64,000 nt of DNA from Chondrosia reniformis (GCA_947172415.1 OX359193.1:1916501-1980500); one strand, 5' to 3'. Numbered from the stretch's first letter, positions 10,902 to 23,000 are shown. The notes: generated by a model not told the origin, from the sequence alone. Numbers and translations are program-made.

Positions 10902-11440
10902 TATCAAGCAAGCATATCTCTGAATGCTCTTCACACAGTAGTAGTCTTTACATATTACAATTCATTAAATTTATTTCTGTTAGTATTTTCAGATAATCTA
11001 TGCACCTAACATCGTTGTCCCTTAGTCATCTAATTATAATGTGGCAAATACACAAGGATTTGGAGCTACGTATATGTGGGGTTGCCACCTAATATGTAAT
11101 AGGCTATTGGATATACGTAACACTTATACTCTTAGTATTTGTGATCAATTGAAAATGTAAAGTTAAGTTATGTATATGTAGGGACTGGACATTAAGTTAT
11201 AGGGCTTAAAATCACTCAGGACTATATATGGCTAGTTAACATTCATTTTACCTTTAAACACAAGTTAATTTACAAACCTGTGCTTGCCTCTAGAGTTATG
11301 GTTCAGGTTCTCGGGCAATGGGAAATAACAAAACCACAACTGGTATATAATTTCTCTCTATATAACACCGTATATCACTAGCATATAAAGCTAAATAAAT
11401 TGTCAACCAATTAGGCCAGCTGCGTAGACAAATCCTTGTG
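10902..11440. other. Upstream region of secreted gene copy B
   Basis: Closely matches 17913-18453 upstream of copy C, sharing GTGGGGTTGCCACCT and GGGCTTAAAATCACTC. It contains an inverted piece of the 300-bp block-end repeat at 11275-11340 (AACCTGTGCTTGCCTC...GGGAAATAACAAAACC). No gene is seen. The long conservation fits a shared promoter region or simply recent duplication. Confidence 0.6.
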
Positions 11441-11447
11441 TATAAAA
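11441..11447 (+). promoter_or_regulatory. TATA box of secreted gene copy B
   Basis: TATAAAA in the context CCTTGTGTATAAAAGGAGGC, about 100 bases before the ATG. The context is identical at copy C (18454-18460). Confidence 0.75.
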
Positions 11448-11548
11448 GGAGGCAGCACACAGTCAAATTTAGCTAACAGCCATCTAGACCAAAAGTTACA
11501 GATTCTGCAAGCTTTGACAATCTAAAGAATTAGTAACTTGATTGCATT

Positions 11549-12067
11549 ATGAAGGCTTTTAATTGGTACTACTCCTTTGGGATGCTTATTTGCATTCTCC
11601 TTGCCAACATCAACATTGCTGAGGGAGCTGAATGCCGTAAAACAACCTCAGTCCAGGACAGTATTAAATCCTTTGATGCCAACTCCGCAGCAGGTGGACA
11701 TGTATGGATCCATGTCTATGGTGTTCGAAGACCTCCGAGTGCATCTGATACACAGGTGAAAGACAAATCTATGTTTCGAAGTGAAGCAGAATTTAGGACT
11801 GCATGGACTAGATGGGTGGCTGATGGAAATCCAAATCCAACACCAAAAAAATGTGGCACAGCTGGGAATTTAAAGGACTGTGTTTCAGCTACCAAACTGG
11901 GAATCACAAAAGCTTACAAGTGCACTAAAGTGGAAAATTACCTTTGCACTGCTTATAAAGAATTTGACCCGGTGAAAGTGGCTTTTAATTACTATAATTC
12001 TGCTTCTACTAAGAATAAATGGATCATGAACACTGCTTACCCTTCAGAGAATATGAATTGTTCCTAA
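11549..12067 (+). CDS. Secreted six-cysteine protein, putative BECR-like nuclease (copy B)
   Basis: A single-exon gene of 172 codons. Signal peptide: MKAFNWYYSFGM, then a hydrophobic run to about residue 26. The mature chain has six cysteines (ECRK, KKCG, KDCV, YKCT, LCTA and MNCS). Candidate active-site motifs are GGHVWIHV (two histidines three residues apart), KSMFRSEAEFR, and the terminal KWIMNTAYPS. About 11 residues differ from copy C (roughly 94 percent identity) with none in the candidate motifs, so the motifs look constrained. The cysteine set and histidine pair are also kept in copy A. Function is inferred only from the motif pattern. A disulfide-stabilised extracellular RNase-like effector or defence protein is the working idea. 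Confidence 0.85.
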   Translation: MKAFNWYYSFGMLICILLANINIAEGAECRKTTSVQDSIKSFDANSAAGGHVWIHVYGVRRPPSASDTQVKDKSMFRSEAEFRTAWTRWVADGNPNPTPKKCGTAGNLKDCVSATKLGITKAYKCTKVENYLCTAYKEFDPVKVAFNYYNSASTKNKWIMNTAYPSENMNCS

Positions 12068-12544
12068 ACAAATAATTTTTATATAACAGAGAAAAATCAT
12101 TTTCCTACTCTTTTCTCTTACTATCTAACAATTTAGATTTTATACACATTTTTTAGGTCATATAATCTTTAATTCACCTTTGATTAGCTATTGATCAGTG
12201 CCAGCAAAATGTTTAGTTTACAAACATATATTAATCATTTAGTTGGATAATTCATGTTAACAGTGTACACAAGAATTTAATGTGTATGCATTGAAGATAT
12301 ACAGAGAATATATATATATATATATACTATATACTTAGAGAGTACTACTGTACCCTCTAATATATACTACGTATCATAAAAACATTTAAAAATGAAGTTA
12401 GAAGTATATAGGGATGACCAGTGTTGCAACAATGAATAGCACATCTGGAAAAGTATCAAAACAAGACATTGATCATGGGAGATACAGGTAACCATACAGA
12501 AATGGCATTCTGAAACTTAAGTTACTTGTCCATACACATCACTT
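12068..12544. other. 3' flank of secreted gene copy B
   Basis: Nearly identical to 19081-19520 after copy C. Contains a (TA)n run at about 12308-12326 and the stretch about 12420-12560 that is found inverted at 3960-4130. No gene is seen. Confidence 0.6.
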
Positions 12545-13830
12545 CTATGTTTGGGCATACCAAGGTATATGTAAATGGCAAACTTGATAATGGGAATAAA
12601 TATATACAAATAGAATATGACTTATAGAGGTTGCATGTAGACTATCATGATCAGCACTTGAAGAAACGTTCTGAGTCTCTAGATACGTACCTTGGCAGTA
12701 TGTTCTGACAGAAGGTACAACAGCAGACATATCCTTGAATGTAGCTTTCTCTTTATAAAGGAACACCTATACAACATTACAGTAGGTCTTCCAGCCCATA
12801 AGTATCAATTCCCTCAATACATTGCTCCAACTGATACTAGGGCTGACCTAGCTATTTATTAATTGAAAGAGAATCATCTCCATATATATAGTTGAACTAA
12901 CATGCAGTTCCTTTAGATAATAAAGGAAAACCAATGAATACAGAGAGAATATATAGTTCTGATACCCAAATTATTGCTTCTGATAGGAGCAAGGGGATTA
13001 ATCAATATACCTGGCATGGCAAAACTATACATGTATAGACATCTGTCAACCACAAAGAGAAAGGAACTGGAATGAAGAATAAGAACTTTCAGAGGGTCTT
13101 CCAAACCCTTTTATGCCTTTTCCACCCATCACCATCTATTGTAATACTATTTAGACTGCATGGATTCTATGTTTTTAGAATACCTTTCTTTCACTCCCTT
13201 CCACCCTTGTGTAGTAGTATAAAGAGAGGACTGCCTATATTGGATATATAAAGAGGTCATGATCAGCTCCATATATGATTTAGAGACTGACAGTGAGTGG
13301 GTCACATTCAGTTAGACATGCATACGTATGCATTAATTGCAATTACACAGTGGACTGAATGACATTTGTACAACAACAGCTGATTATTATATTGCTTATA
13401 GCTACTAATGAAAAAATTATATAGTACCTACCTATATACTTGGAGATTTGAAGGAATGTTTAGGATTTCTTAGTTGTCACAAAACATCTCTATATCCCTA
13501 TTAATTAGCTATATGTACTTACAACCTTTAGAAGTATGCATAATATGAGCTACAGTACTAGTATATACTGCACTACCAGTTGTGCATGGTTTTTGTTATT
13601 TCCCATTACTAGAGAGACTGAAGCACAACTCCAGAGGCAAGCACAGGTTGGTACCTTAACAAGAGTATACAGAAAAAAGAGTGAACCACAAATCCAAATG
13701 ATTGCATTAGAAACAACACTCTCCATCATATTTGGCTATTCTAACTAATCATACAACTACGTATTAATAGACTAAGTGTATATTTAATGCAGTATCTTAG
13801 ATACACCAAGCAGGTAAAATATAGCTCCAT
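12545..13830. repeat. Tandem-array block, copy 3
   Basis: Full landmark order of the block family, ending with the 300-bp segment (13435-13665). The offset from block 2 is about 8.3 kb and to block 4 about 7.0 kb, which sets the period of the gene-block-unit-LINE array. Open frames inside it (12545-12766 minus, 13536-13748 plus) are repeat-borne. Confidence 0.85.
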
Positions 13831-15030
13831 GTATTTATACCATATACATATGTTGTACCTTCAAGAGCTTGGTTATGTAATTAAGCAATGAAACCTATAG
13901 CACTGAATATAGTGGTCGTAATAGTGAATTCTGAGGTGGTCTTCCGAATGCTTAAAGTACAGCGTAAGATAGGAGAACTACTCGGGACCAAAAGAATTGA
14001 TTGCAATTTGGAGGTTGGTCATAATTCTAAGGTGGTCATTAGGCGAGGTTCCACTTATATGCATGAACAATCTAGTACATTATATGTATATATAAGATGA
14101 ATCTTTTCTTTTATTCATGAAAATAATGTTTAACTTGGTCTTGACTGTTCTCTTCTACAATCCTCTTGAACTAACAAAGTCACTTGTGTATACAGTACCC
14201 ACATCTGGTTAAAAATGGGAGTCAGCAATACATCGATGAATAAGCATCTCACTATAATCAATTTTGACAGCACCAGTAATAAATTGTTACAATAAATAGC
14301 ATGTAAATGTTATGTACTTTATAATCTTGATCATGCACCATCCCTATAGACACTCATGTGTAGGCTATGTTTACACTCTTAGTACTAGTCACCCCTAACT
14401 TATTCAACACATGGACCTATCACTGCACAACATGCAATAATTGCTCTAGACTAACTTTTAATGATGCAATCACTCTAATTTATTAATATAATTATTCAGC
14501 TTCTTGAAATGCATACTTAATGAGACCTTATTATATAAAAGCCTCATTACCTTAACTGCTGATTTCTTACATTCTTACAAAATCCACAAAATAGTATCTT
14601 TTAGGGAGCAAAGATGGCTCATTACACTATGTAATATGTTAAATAAAGGTAGACACATAGTCACATTCTAGATGGTTTAATGGTTTTCAGATTTACTAAA
14701 CAAAAAGGTTTGGCTTAGACTGATAGTTCTACTGTATAATAGCAAAATCCCTTCAACACAAACACCCAAAACATACTTCTAACGATCATGTCCTCAATTT
14801 GAGAAATTTATGTATGCAACACATAACACACTGTAAAAGCATATGTTGAAGAAGCTCCTGTATACCAGGTATTTTCCTGGATACCCTTTATTTGGAGAGT
14901 GTGTCAATAGAGATCCACTACTAAGATGGAACTATCTCCATGTGTATGTGAGACTGACCTCTACAAAAGCACAGAGACAACGACCAGCTGCCAGTATCGT
15001 GACTGCTGACCACAACAGCAAAGGTTGAAT
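13831..15030. repeat. Repeat unit U, copy 2 (short form)
   Basis: Matches 5561-6850 almost throughout. It lacks the stretch between ACCCCTAACTTAT and ACATGGACCTA that copy 1 has (about 6140-6230). Non-coding. Confidence 0.8.
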
Positions 15031-15117
15031 TTGCTTTGATTGATAATAAGAACCTGTGGTTAGCATGTACATACCAATCTTTATTTACCTTTGAATAAAC
15101 ACCGATTTCAACTGTAT

Positions 15118-15297
15118 TAGGTGATAGGGATTTCTTCTAACTGAGCCAAACTTATTGTTGAGATGATTCATCTTTTAGTCTTTGAGTGTCTAGAGACACA
15201 GTCTGTTCTCTTTGGAATTGAACGTTTTGACCTGGGGATCGTCTTCAGCCACTGATGTTACTAGACGCTCAAAAGACTAAAAGATGAATCATGACCT
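15118..15297. repeat. Foldback remnant with hammerhead-like core, copy 2
   Basis: The duplicate of 6945-7125, with the same two imperfect arms around a decayed CTGAAGA...GGTCAAAAC core on the minus strand. It sits at the same junction between unit U and the LINE 3' end, so it belonged to the array before duplication. Confidence 0.5.
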
Positions 15298-15747
15298 CAA
15301 AAATAAGTTCAACTATACCTCATCTTTCCCTTTGTATACACATGTATAGACAACTGGAGAAACAGTTGGAAGATTTGCGAAGGGCCAATATAGCAGGACC
15401 ATACAACATCACAATAGTCGTGCATCGGAAGGACATAGGACTTGAAGTATAGCAAAAGAAGACATTTAGGAAGAAACCATGAGAGACACTGAAGCAAGTT
15501 CAAGCTGCGTGAAACTTTAGCACAGATGTGCTGGTCACTCCAGGTCAAAAAGTATCATTTAGGAGCACACCAAGAAACTTGAATACCTGAACCTGTTCAA
15601 TGGGTCGACCTTCAACACTAAGCTCCAAGTTACGATCAACCTTCTTCCGTGAGGAGTGGATCAGCATGCACTTCAGAGTATTCCGTTTCAGACTGTTGCT
15701 CAGCATCCAGAGGTTGGCCAGGTTGCGGCAGAGTTGAAGAGAAGTAT

Positions 15748-16636
15748 TTAGAGAAGGAAGTTTATCGCTGATGATATAGATGGAGGTATTGTCAGAAAAA
15801 GAACAGTGGAATCAAGAGGAAGTACTTCTAGAAGGTCATTGATAAAGGCAGAAAATAGGGTGGGGCCAAGTACTGAACCTTGCGGGACACCAGAAGAGGG
15901 GAAACCAGGACAAGAGAAGCAATTGCCAACATGAGTCACCTGAGCTCTATCAGTAAGGTAGGACCGAAACCATGAGACAGTCAAGGGAGACAGGCCATTT
16001 ACGCATCTTTCTAAAAGTTTGCTACAAACCGGAAGAAGTGAGATGGGACGATAGTTAGCAGGTGCAGTACGATCTCCACTTTTGTGCAGTGGCTTGATCG
16101 AGGTACTCTTCCATGGTTTAGGGAAGACAGAGGAGGAGATGGAGGAGTTCAGAATGAACACAGAGGAAGCAGATAACAGACTTGGCAGTAATGAGGATGG
16201 ATGAAGGTATCTTGTCAAAACCAGCAGAGCATCGAGGTTTGAAAGAAGAAAGAGTTTCTTCGCACCATGCAGGAGTGGTAGGAGAGAGAGTCAGGACAGA
16301 GTCCAGTGTAGTGATAATTGAAGAGGCCAGAGTGACATCTGGAGGGTCTCTCTTAGAACTAACAGAAACAAACTGGTCATTCAGCACATTAGCAAAAGTA
16401 TTGTGGTCAGTGTTGAAGGAAGTCCAGGAATCCGTTTGGTCATTTCTGCAGGCTTGGTTAAGTGATCTCCACAGGGTGGAGGGATGGGTCTTGGTGGAAA
16501 TGAGGCGATAGAAGTATTGCCTTTTGGCCTGACTTTGTAGGGAGACCACATGGTTTCTCTGGGCTTTGAACTGGGCCCACAGAAGAGAAGATGGATTCCG
16601 ATGGTGGAGTTTGAGGAATCTGTTTCGCTTGTTCAT
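15748..16636 (-). pseudogene. LINE reverse transcriptase with box A deleted (copy 2)
   Basis: Retains NYRPISLLPVCSKLLE and SSGVPQGSVLGPTLFSAFIN, but the stretch carrying FLDSSKAFNTVN is missing at the CVN/GLSP junction (plus-strand position about 15996). The Asp-pair box is frameshifted, reading LFLTIP. The linker frame 16118-16636 is intact. Clearly non-functional. Confidence 0.85.
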
Positions 16637-16746
16637 GTCATCTCGGATGGATTTAGAGATTCACAGAGCAGGATTTTTCTTTACTCAAACAGACTTGATT
16701 AGGGCATGGACTTCAAGGACCTCTTGTAAGAGTGTGTTGAAAACAC

Positions 16747-17324
16747 TCACTTTGTCGTCAACATCATCAAATAATTAAACAATGCACCATGGGACAGACC
16801 ACAGATCATCAACAAAATCAGCTTCAGAGAAATGCTTAAATGATCTACGCTTAATTGAACAGCAGGTTTAGCAACAGGAAGGGCAAGATCTAGAAGCATA
16901 GGAAGATGATCGGAGATAGCACAGTTAAGAACCATTGATTTGGAGATTGAGACATCGTGTGTGGTAAGGAAGAGGTCAATGAGGGAACTGGATGATTCAG
17001 AGATTTTTGTAGGCTGGGAGATAGGTTGAATTAAGGAGTGGGAAACTAGGAAGCCATGGAAAAGTTTGGTGCTAGGTTTAGTCAAATCAGACATGTCAAT
17101 GTTCAAGTCACCACAAGCTACAACGTATTTCTTAGTAATCAACATAGACTCAATGCCATCATGAACAGACTGAGACTGTGAACTACAGGGGGACGATAAA
17201 AGCAACCAAGAGCGAGGGGAGAAGTAAAGAGCTTTGATGCAACAGTAACCCATAAGGACTCAAGACCAGAAGCGAGAATGTCCTGCGACAGAATAGAACA
17301 ATTTAGATAGTTGGCACAGAACAC
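16747..17324 (-). pseudogene. LINE AP-endonuclease (copy 2)
   Basis: Shows LGCFYRPP, VACGDLNID, then SSLIDLFLTTHDVSI and CAISDHLPMLLDLALP, the C-terminal catalytic SDH segment lost to the insertion in copy 1. A stop or frameshift near 17140-17260 separates it from the N-terminal part. At 17323-17370 the RRGGG region is kept, but the preceding codons contain a stop. Confidence 0.75.
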
Positions 17325-17576
17325 AGCAACACCACCACCACGGCGATTTCAATCGAGTCTAGTGACAGAATAGCCAGGTAGAAAAATCTCACCATCGCTG
17401 ATCCCATCATCCAACCACGTTTAAGACACTACCAAGACATCAGGGCATTGGGAAGCAGTAAGCAGGGCGATTTCATCCAAATGGCGGATCAAGCTACGGA
17501 CATTCAGGTGGACGATTCTGAGCATCTTTGTCTTTATTGACTTTAGCGACTTTTCACTAGCCAACACGGAGGTTCT

Positions 17577-17603
17577 TGGTCCAGGATTCCTCTCGACATC
17601 ACC
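17577..17603 (-). other. 2A-like ribosome-skipping motif (copy 2)
   Basis: Encodes GDVERNPGP preceded by FLLSA on the minus strand, closer to the canonical LL-x-x-GDVE form than copy 1. The nine-residue core is unchanged between the two duplicates while neighbouring codons drift. Confidence 0.75.
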
Positions 17604-17633
17604 AGCAGAAAGTAAGAACTGATTTTGGGCACT

Positions 17634-17673
17634 TTAGGGATAGGGTTAGGGTTAGGGTTAGGGTTAGGGTTAG
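17634..17673 (+). repeat. Interstitial telomeric repeat (TTAGGG)n
   Basis: About six and a half tandem TTAGGG units, one with T to A (ATAGGG), ending TTAG. The duplicate LINE at 9920-9950 has GTGTAGCTGC here instead, so the tract is an addition of about 30-35 bases at a former break, not ancestral. Confidence 0.9.
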
Positions 17674-18453
17674 TGCAAAGGATAGATAGGAGCCAGCATG
17701 TCCTTTTCACTGTCAGACAAAGGTGCGAAAAACCATAGCCAGAGGCATATCTTGGGATGGGGGATGACGGGAGTCTCGTGAAGAAGATATAAGGCTGAGG
17801 AGAACATAAGTAGTGGGTTCAGACATCAGCGAAGATTCAACGATAATAGAACAAACAATAGACAACAGCAACAGCGTAGTTGCACGGGCAGCCATTTTTT
17901 GAATATATATCAAGCAAGCATATCTCTGAATGCTCTTTACACAGTAGTAGTCTTTACATATTACAATTTATTGAATTTATGTTAGTATTTTCAGGTAATC
18001 TATTTACCTAACATAGAAGTCCCTTAGTCATCTAATGTGCACATACAGAAGGATCTGGAGCTATATATATATATGTGGGGTTGCCACCTGATATGTAATA
18101 GGCTATTGTATTTATGTAATACCTATACTCTTAATATTTGTGATCAATTGAAAATGTAAAATTAAGTTATGTATTAGGGAACATAGGGAACGGACATTAA
18201 GTTATAGGGCTTAAAATCACTCTAGACTATATATAGCTATATAGTTAACATTCATTTTACCTTTAAACACAAGTTAAGTTACAAACCTGTGCTTGCCTCT
18301 AGAGTTATGGTTCAGGTTCTCGGGCAATGGGAAATAAGAAAACCACAACCACTGGTATATAATCTCTCTCTCTATACCGTATATCACTAGCACATAATGC
18401 TAATTAAATAAATTATCAACCAATTAGGCCAGCTGCGTAGGTAAATCCTTGTG

Positions 18454-18460
18454 TATAAAA
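18454..18460 (+). promoter_or_regulatory. TATA box of secreted gene copy C
   Basis: TATAAAA in the same CCTTGTG...GGAGGC context and at the same distance from the ATG as copy B. Confidence 0.75.
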
Positions 18461-18561
18461 GGAGGCAGCACACAGTCAAATTTAGCTAACAACCATCCAG
18501 ACCAAAAGTTACAGATTCTGCAAGCTTTGACAATCTAAAGAATTAGTAACTTGATTGAATT

Positions 18562-19080
18562 ATGAAGGCTTTTAATTGGTGCTACTCCTTTGGGATGCTT
18601 ATTTGCATTCTCCTTACCAATATCAACATGGCTGAGGGAGCTGAATGCCGCAAAACAGTCTCAGTCCAGGACAGTATTAAAACTCTTGATGCAAACTCCG
18701 CAGCAGGTGGACATGTATGGATCCATGTCTATGGTGTTCGAAGACCTCCGAGTGCATCTGATACACAGGTGGAAGACAAATCTATGTTTCGAAGTGAAGC
18801 AGAATTTAGGACTGCATGGACTAGATGGGTGGCTGATGGAAATCCAAATCCAGCACCAAAAAAATGTGGCACACCTGGGAATTTAAAGGACTGTGTTTCA
18901 GCTACCAAACTGGGAATCACAAAAGCTTACAAGTGCACTAGAGTGGAAAATTATCTTTGCACTGCTTATAAAGAATTTGAACCGGTGAAAGTGGCTTTCA
19001 ATTACTATAATTCTGCTTCTACTAAGAATAAATGGATCATGAACACTGCTTACCCTTCAGAGAATATGAATTGTTCCTAA
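18562..19080 (+). CDS. Secreted six-cysteine protein, putative BECR-like nuclease (copy C)
   Basis: A single-exon gene of 172 codons, and the closest relative is copy B 7.0 kb upstream. It has the same signal peptide length, six cysteines, GGHVWIHV, KSMFRSEAEFR and C-terminal TAYPS motifs. Substitutions against copy B (for example QVK to QVE, TAG to TPG and FDP to FEP) fall outside the candidate motifs. Promoter, 5' leader and 3' flank are also near-identical to copy B, so both are probably expressed alike. The mature proteins are small, secreted and disulfide-rich. Confidence 0.85.
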   Translation: MKAFNWCYSFGMLICILLTNINMAEGAECRKTVSVQDSIKTLDANSAAGGHVWIHVYGVRRPPSASDTQVEDKSMFRSEAEFRTAWTRWVADGNPNPAPKKCGTPGNLKDCVSATKLGITKAYKCTRVENYLCTAYKEFEPVKVAFNYYNSASTKNKWIMNTAYPSENMNCS

Positions 19081-19519
19081 ACAAATAATTACTATATAAC
19101 AGAGAAAAATCATTTTCCTACTCTTTAACTCTTACTATCTAACAATTTAGATTTTATACACATTTTATAGGTCATATAATCTTTAATTCACCTTTAATTA
19201 GCTATTGATCAGTGCCAGCAAAATGTTTAGCTTACAAACATATATTAATCATTTAGTTGGATAATTCATGTTAACAGTGTACACAAGAATTTAATGTGTA
19301 TGCATTGAAGATATACAGAGAATATATATATATATATATATATATACGTACGTATCATAAAAATATTTAAAATGAAGTTAGAAGTATAGGAATGGCCAGT
19401 GTTGCAACAATGAATAGCACATCGGAAAAAGTATCGAAACAAGACATTGATCATGGGAGATACAGGTAACCATACAGAAATGGCATTCTGAAATTTAAGT
19501 TACTTGTCCATACACATCA
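19081..19519. other. 3' flank of secreted gene copy C
   Basis: Duplicate of 12068-12544, with a longer (TA)n run at about 19322-19347. No gene is seen. Confidence 0.6.
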
Positions 19520-21460
19520 CTTCTATGTTTGGGCATACCATGCATATGTAAATGGCAAATTCGATAATGGGAATATATACGTACATACAAAAAGAATATG
19601 ACTTATAGAGGTTACATGTAGACTATCATGATCAGCACTTGAAGAAAAGTTCTGAGTCTCTAGATACATACATTGGCAGTATATTCTGGCAGTATATTCT
19701 GATGGAAGGTACAACAGCAGACATATCCTAGAATGTAGCTTTCTCTTTATAAAGGAACACCTATACAACATTACAGTGGGCCTCCCAGCCCACAAGTATC
19801 AATTCCCTCAATACATTGCTCCAACTAATACTACAGCAGACCTAGCTAGTTATTGAATAGAATCATCTCCATATAGTTGAACTAACATGCAGTTCCTTTT
19901 GATAATAAAGGAAACTAACATCCTGTCAAATGAATGCAGAAAGAATATATAGTTCTGATACCCAAATTATTGCTTCTGATAGGAGCAAGGGGATTAATCA
20001 ATATACCTGGCATAGCAAAACTATATGTATAGACATTTGTCAACCACAAAGAGAAAGGAGCTGGAAAGAAGAATAAGAACTTCAGAGGGTCTTCCTTTAT
20101 GCCTTTTCCACTCAGCACCATCTATTGTAATACTATTTAGACTGGATTCTATGTTTTTAGATTACCTTTCTTTCACTCCCTTTCACCCTTGTGTAGTAGT
20201 ATAATGAGAGCACTGCCTATATCAGATATATAAAGAGGTCAGATCCATATATGACATAGAGACTTACAGTGAGTGGGCTACATTCAGTAAGACATATACG
20301 TATGTATGCACTAATTGCAATTGCACAGCTGAATGAAATTTTGTACAATAACATTTGGCTATATATTTATAATAGCTGCTAAACCATTACTGCATATATA
20401 TATACTTGGAGATTTGAAAGGAATGTTTAGGCCTATTCCTGGTTAGTCACGTTTTGAACACTGTAGAGCGTCGAAACATGTTTTGGCACTTAGTAACGTG
20501 TACATTAATGGCTGCAAATAACCGAATATAACCAAAAATAGCTTCGTTGGTGATTTATGAGGTGTTGCTTGCTAATACATTGGATAGGGCGGCCATTTTT
20601 TTCCGGCCATTCCTACTCAGAGACATCTGTCAACCACACAGAGAAAGGAACTGGAAAGAAGAATGAGAACAGAGGGTCTTCCAAACCCCATTATGACTTT
20701 TCCACCCATCACCATCTCTTGTAATACTATTTAGACTGGATTCTATATCTTTCACTCCCTTCCACCCATATGGCCATGTGTAGTAGTATAACGAGAGGAC
20801 TGCCTATAATTGGATATATAAAGAGGTCATGATTAGCTCCATATTTGATTTAGAGATTGATTGGATATTTATATATGAAGAGGTCATGATCAGCTTCATA
20901 AAGACTGACAGTGAGTGAGCTACATTCAGTAAGACATATACATATGTGTGCATTAATTGCAATTGCACAGCTGAATGAAATTAACATGTCGCTATATATT
21001 TATTATAGCTACTAAACCATTACTGCATAATATACTTGGAGATTTGAAAGGAATGTTTAGGATTTCTTAGTTGTCACAAAACATCTCTATATCCCTTAAA
21101 TTAGCTATATATACTTACAACCTTTAGAAGTATGCATAATATGAGCTACAGTACTAGTATACTGCACTACTAGTTGTGCATGGTTTTTGTTATTTCCCAT
21201 TACTAGAGAGACTGAAGCACAACTCCAGAGGCAAGCACAGGTTGGTACCTTAACAAGAGTATATAGAAGAAGGAATGAACCACAAATCCAAATGACTGCA
21301 TTAGAAACAACACTCTCCATCAACCAGTTGCCTAATTTATATGTTATATTTATATATTTGGCATTTCTAACTGATCATACAAGTATTAATAGACTAAGTG
21401 TATATTTAATGCAGTATCTTAGATACACCAAGCAGGTAAAATATAGCTCCATGTAGGTCA
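19520..21460. repeat. Tandem-array block, copy 4, internally expanded
   Basis: The block proceeds normally to about 20430. It is then interrupted by about 190 bases of sequence not seen elsewhere (GGTTAGTCACGTTTTGAAC...GGCGGCCATTTTT). It then restarts from the CATCTGTCAACCAC landmark (about 20620) and finishes at 21460. The middle of the block is therefore present twice. A direct repeat of TTGGATAT..ATAAAGAGGTCATGAT lies at about 20810-20895. Non-coding. Confidence 0.75.
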
Positions 21461-22962
21461 CTGATTTGTACCATATACGTACATATGTTGTACCTTCAAG
21501 AGCTTGGTTATGTAATTAAGCAATGAAACATATTGCACTGAATATGGTGGTCGTAATAGTGAATTCCGAGGTGGTCTTCCGAATGCTTAAAGTACTAGGA
21601 GAACTACTCGGGACCAAAAGAATTGATTGCAATTTGGAGGTTGGTCATAATTCTAAAGTCACGGGTCATTAGGCGAGGTTCCACTTATATGAATGAACAA
21701 TTATACATTACATGTATATATAGTGTAAGATGAATCTTTTCTTTTATTTATGAAAATAATGTTTAACTTGGTCTTGACTGTTCTCTTCTACAATCCTCTT
21801 GAACTAGCAAAGTCACTTGTGTATACAGTACCCACATCTGGTTAAAGAAGCAAGTCAGCAATACATCGATGAAAAAGCATTTTATTATAATCAATTTTGA
21901 CAGTACCAGTAATAAATTGTTACAATAAATAGCATGAAAATGTTATGTACTTTATAATCTTGATCATGCACCATCCCTATAGACACTCATGTATAGGCTA
22001 CGTATGTTTACACTCTTAGCATTAGTCACCCCTAACTTGTGCCTTCAGAATGCAAGGTTACTGAATGACTAGCTAAATAGACCTTTCAGTGGGTAACTTC
22101 ATGCCACAATTTGTTACATTTTACAACACATGGACCTATTAGTGCACAACATGCAATAATTGCTCTAGACTTTTAATGATGCAATCACTAATTTATTAAT
22201 ATGATTGTTCAGCTTCATACCTAATGAGACCTTATTATATAAAAGCCTCATTACCTTAACTGCTGATTTCTTACATTCTTACAAAATCCATAAAATAGTA
22301 TCTTTTAGGGAGCAAAGATGGCTCACTGTGCTATGTAAATGTTATATAAACAAAGGTAGACACATAGTCACATTCTAGATGGTTTAATGGTTTTCAGATC
22401 TAGAGAAAGGTTTGGCTTAGACTGATAGTTTTACTCAATAAAAGCAAAATCCCTTCAACACAAACACCCAAAACATACTTCTAACGATCATGTCCTAAAT
22501 TTGAGAAATTTACGTATGCAACACATAACACATGGTAAAAGCATAATGTTGAAGAAGCTCCACTCTTAAGATGGAACTATCTCAATGTGTATGTGAGACT
22601 GACCTCTACAAAAGCACAGAGACAACGACCAGCTGCCAGTATCGTGACTGCCGACCACAACAGCAAAGGTGGAGGTGGGAACCATGAAAAGGGGTAAATC
22701 CTGTAATAAAGCACTACTGGTAGAACATGGATACCAATAATTACAAATCCTCCTGGCAAAGTGTGAAAACCTACATGAAAGCAGATAAGAAACCTAACAC
22801 TCTAAAGTATCACTTCACTGAATCTAATTTCAGTTCTGCATTATAAACCTAAGTGTACGTAAGACCATCTACAGACAAGCTTCAACTAACCTTTAGCATA
22901 AGCATAGTAGCACCAAAGTTCTACATCTAATCTATACATATAGAAGAAGACGAAGATTCCCA

Positions 22963-23000
22963 GGGTCACTGATGAAGGGTGGAATTCCCTGTCTGGCCCA
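22963..23000 (+). ncRNA. Hammerhead-like relic with 3' half deleted (family 2)
   Basis: GGGTCA, CTGATGA and the GGG...CCC stem II are present, but GAAACAGC is missing. Sequence jumps from CCC to TGTCTGGCCC. The duplicate at 33130-33175 keeps the whole motif, so the deletion followed duplication. Confidence 0.5.

Larger units (their letters stand above)
15298..17913 (-). mobile_element. Degenerate CR1/L2-like LINE, copy 2
   Basis: The segmental duplicate of the LINE at 7126-10181. It lacks the 300-bp insertion and the TIR element, so its endonuclease region is more continuous. However, it has a deletion of about 170 bases at 15996 that removes reverse-transcriptase box A and the first catalytic Asp, and a frameshift at the Asp-pair box near 15790. 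A TTAGGG tract replaces about 10 LINE bases at 17634-17673. Not capable of retrotransposition. Confidence 0.85.
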
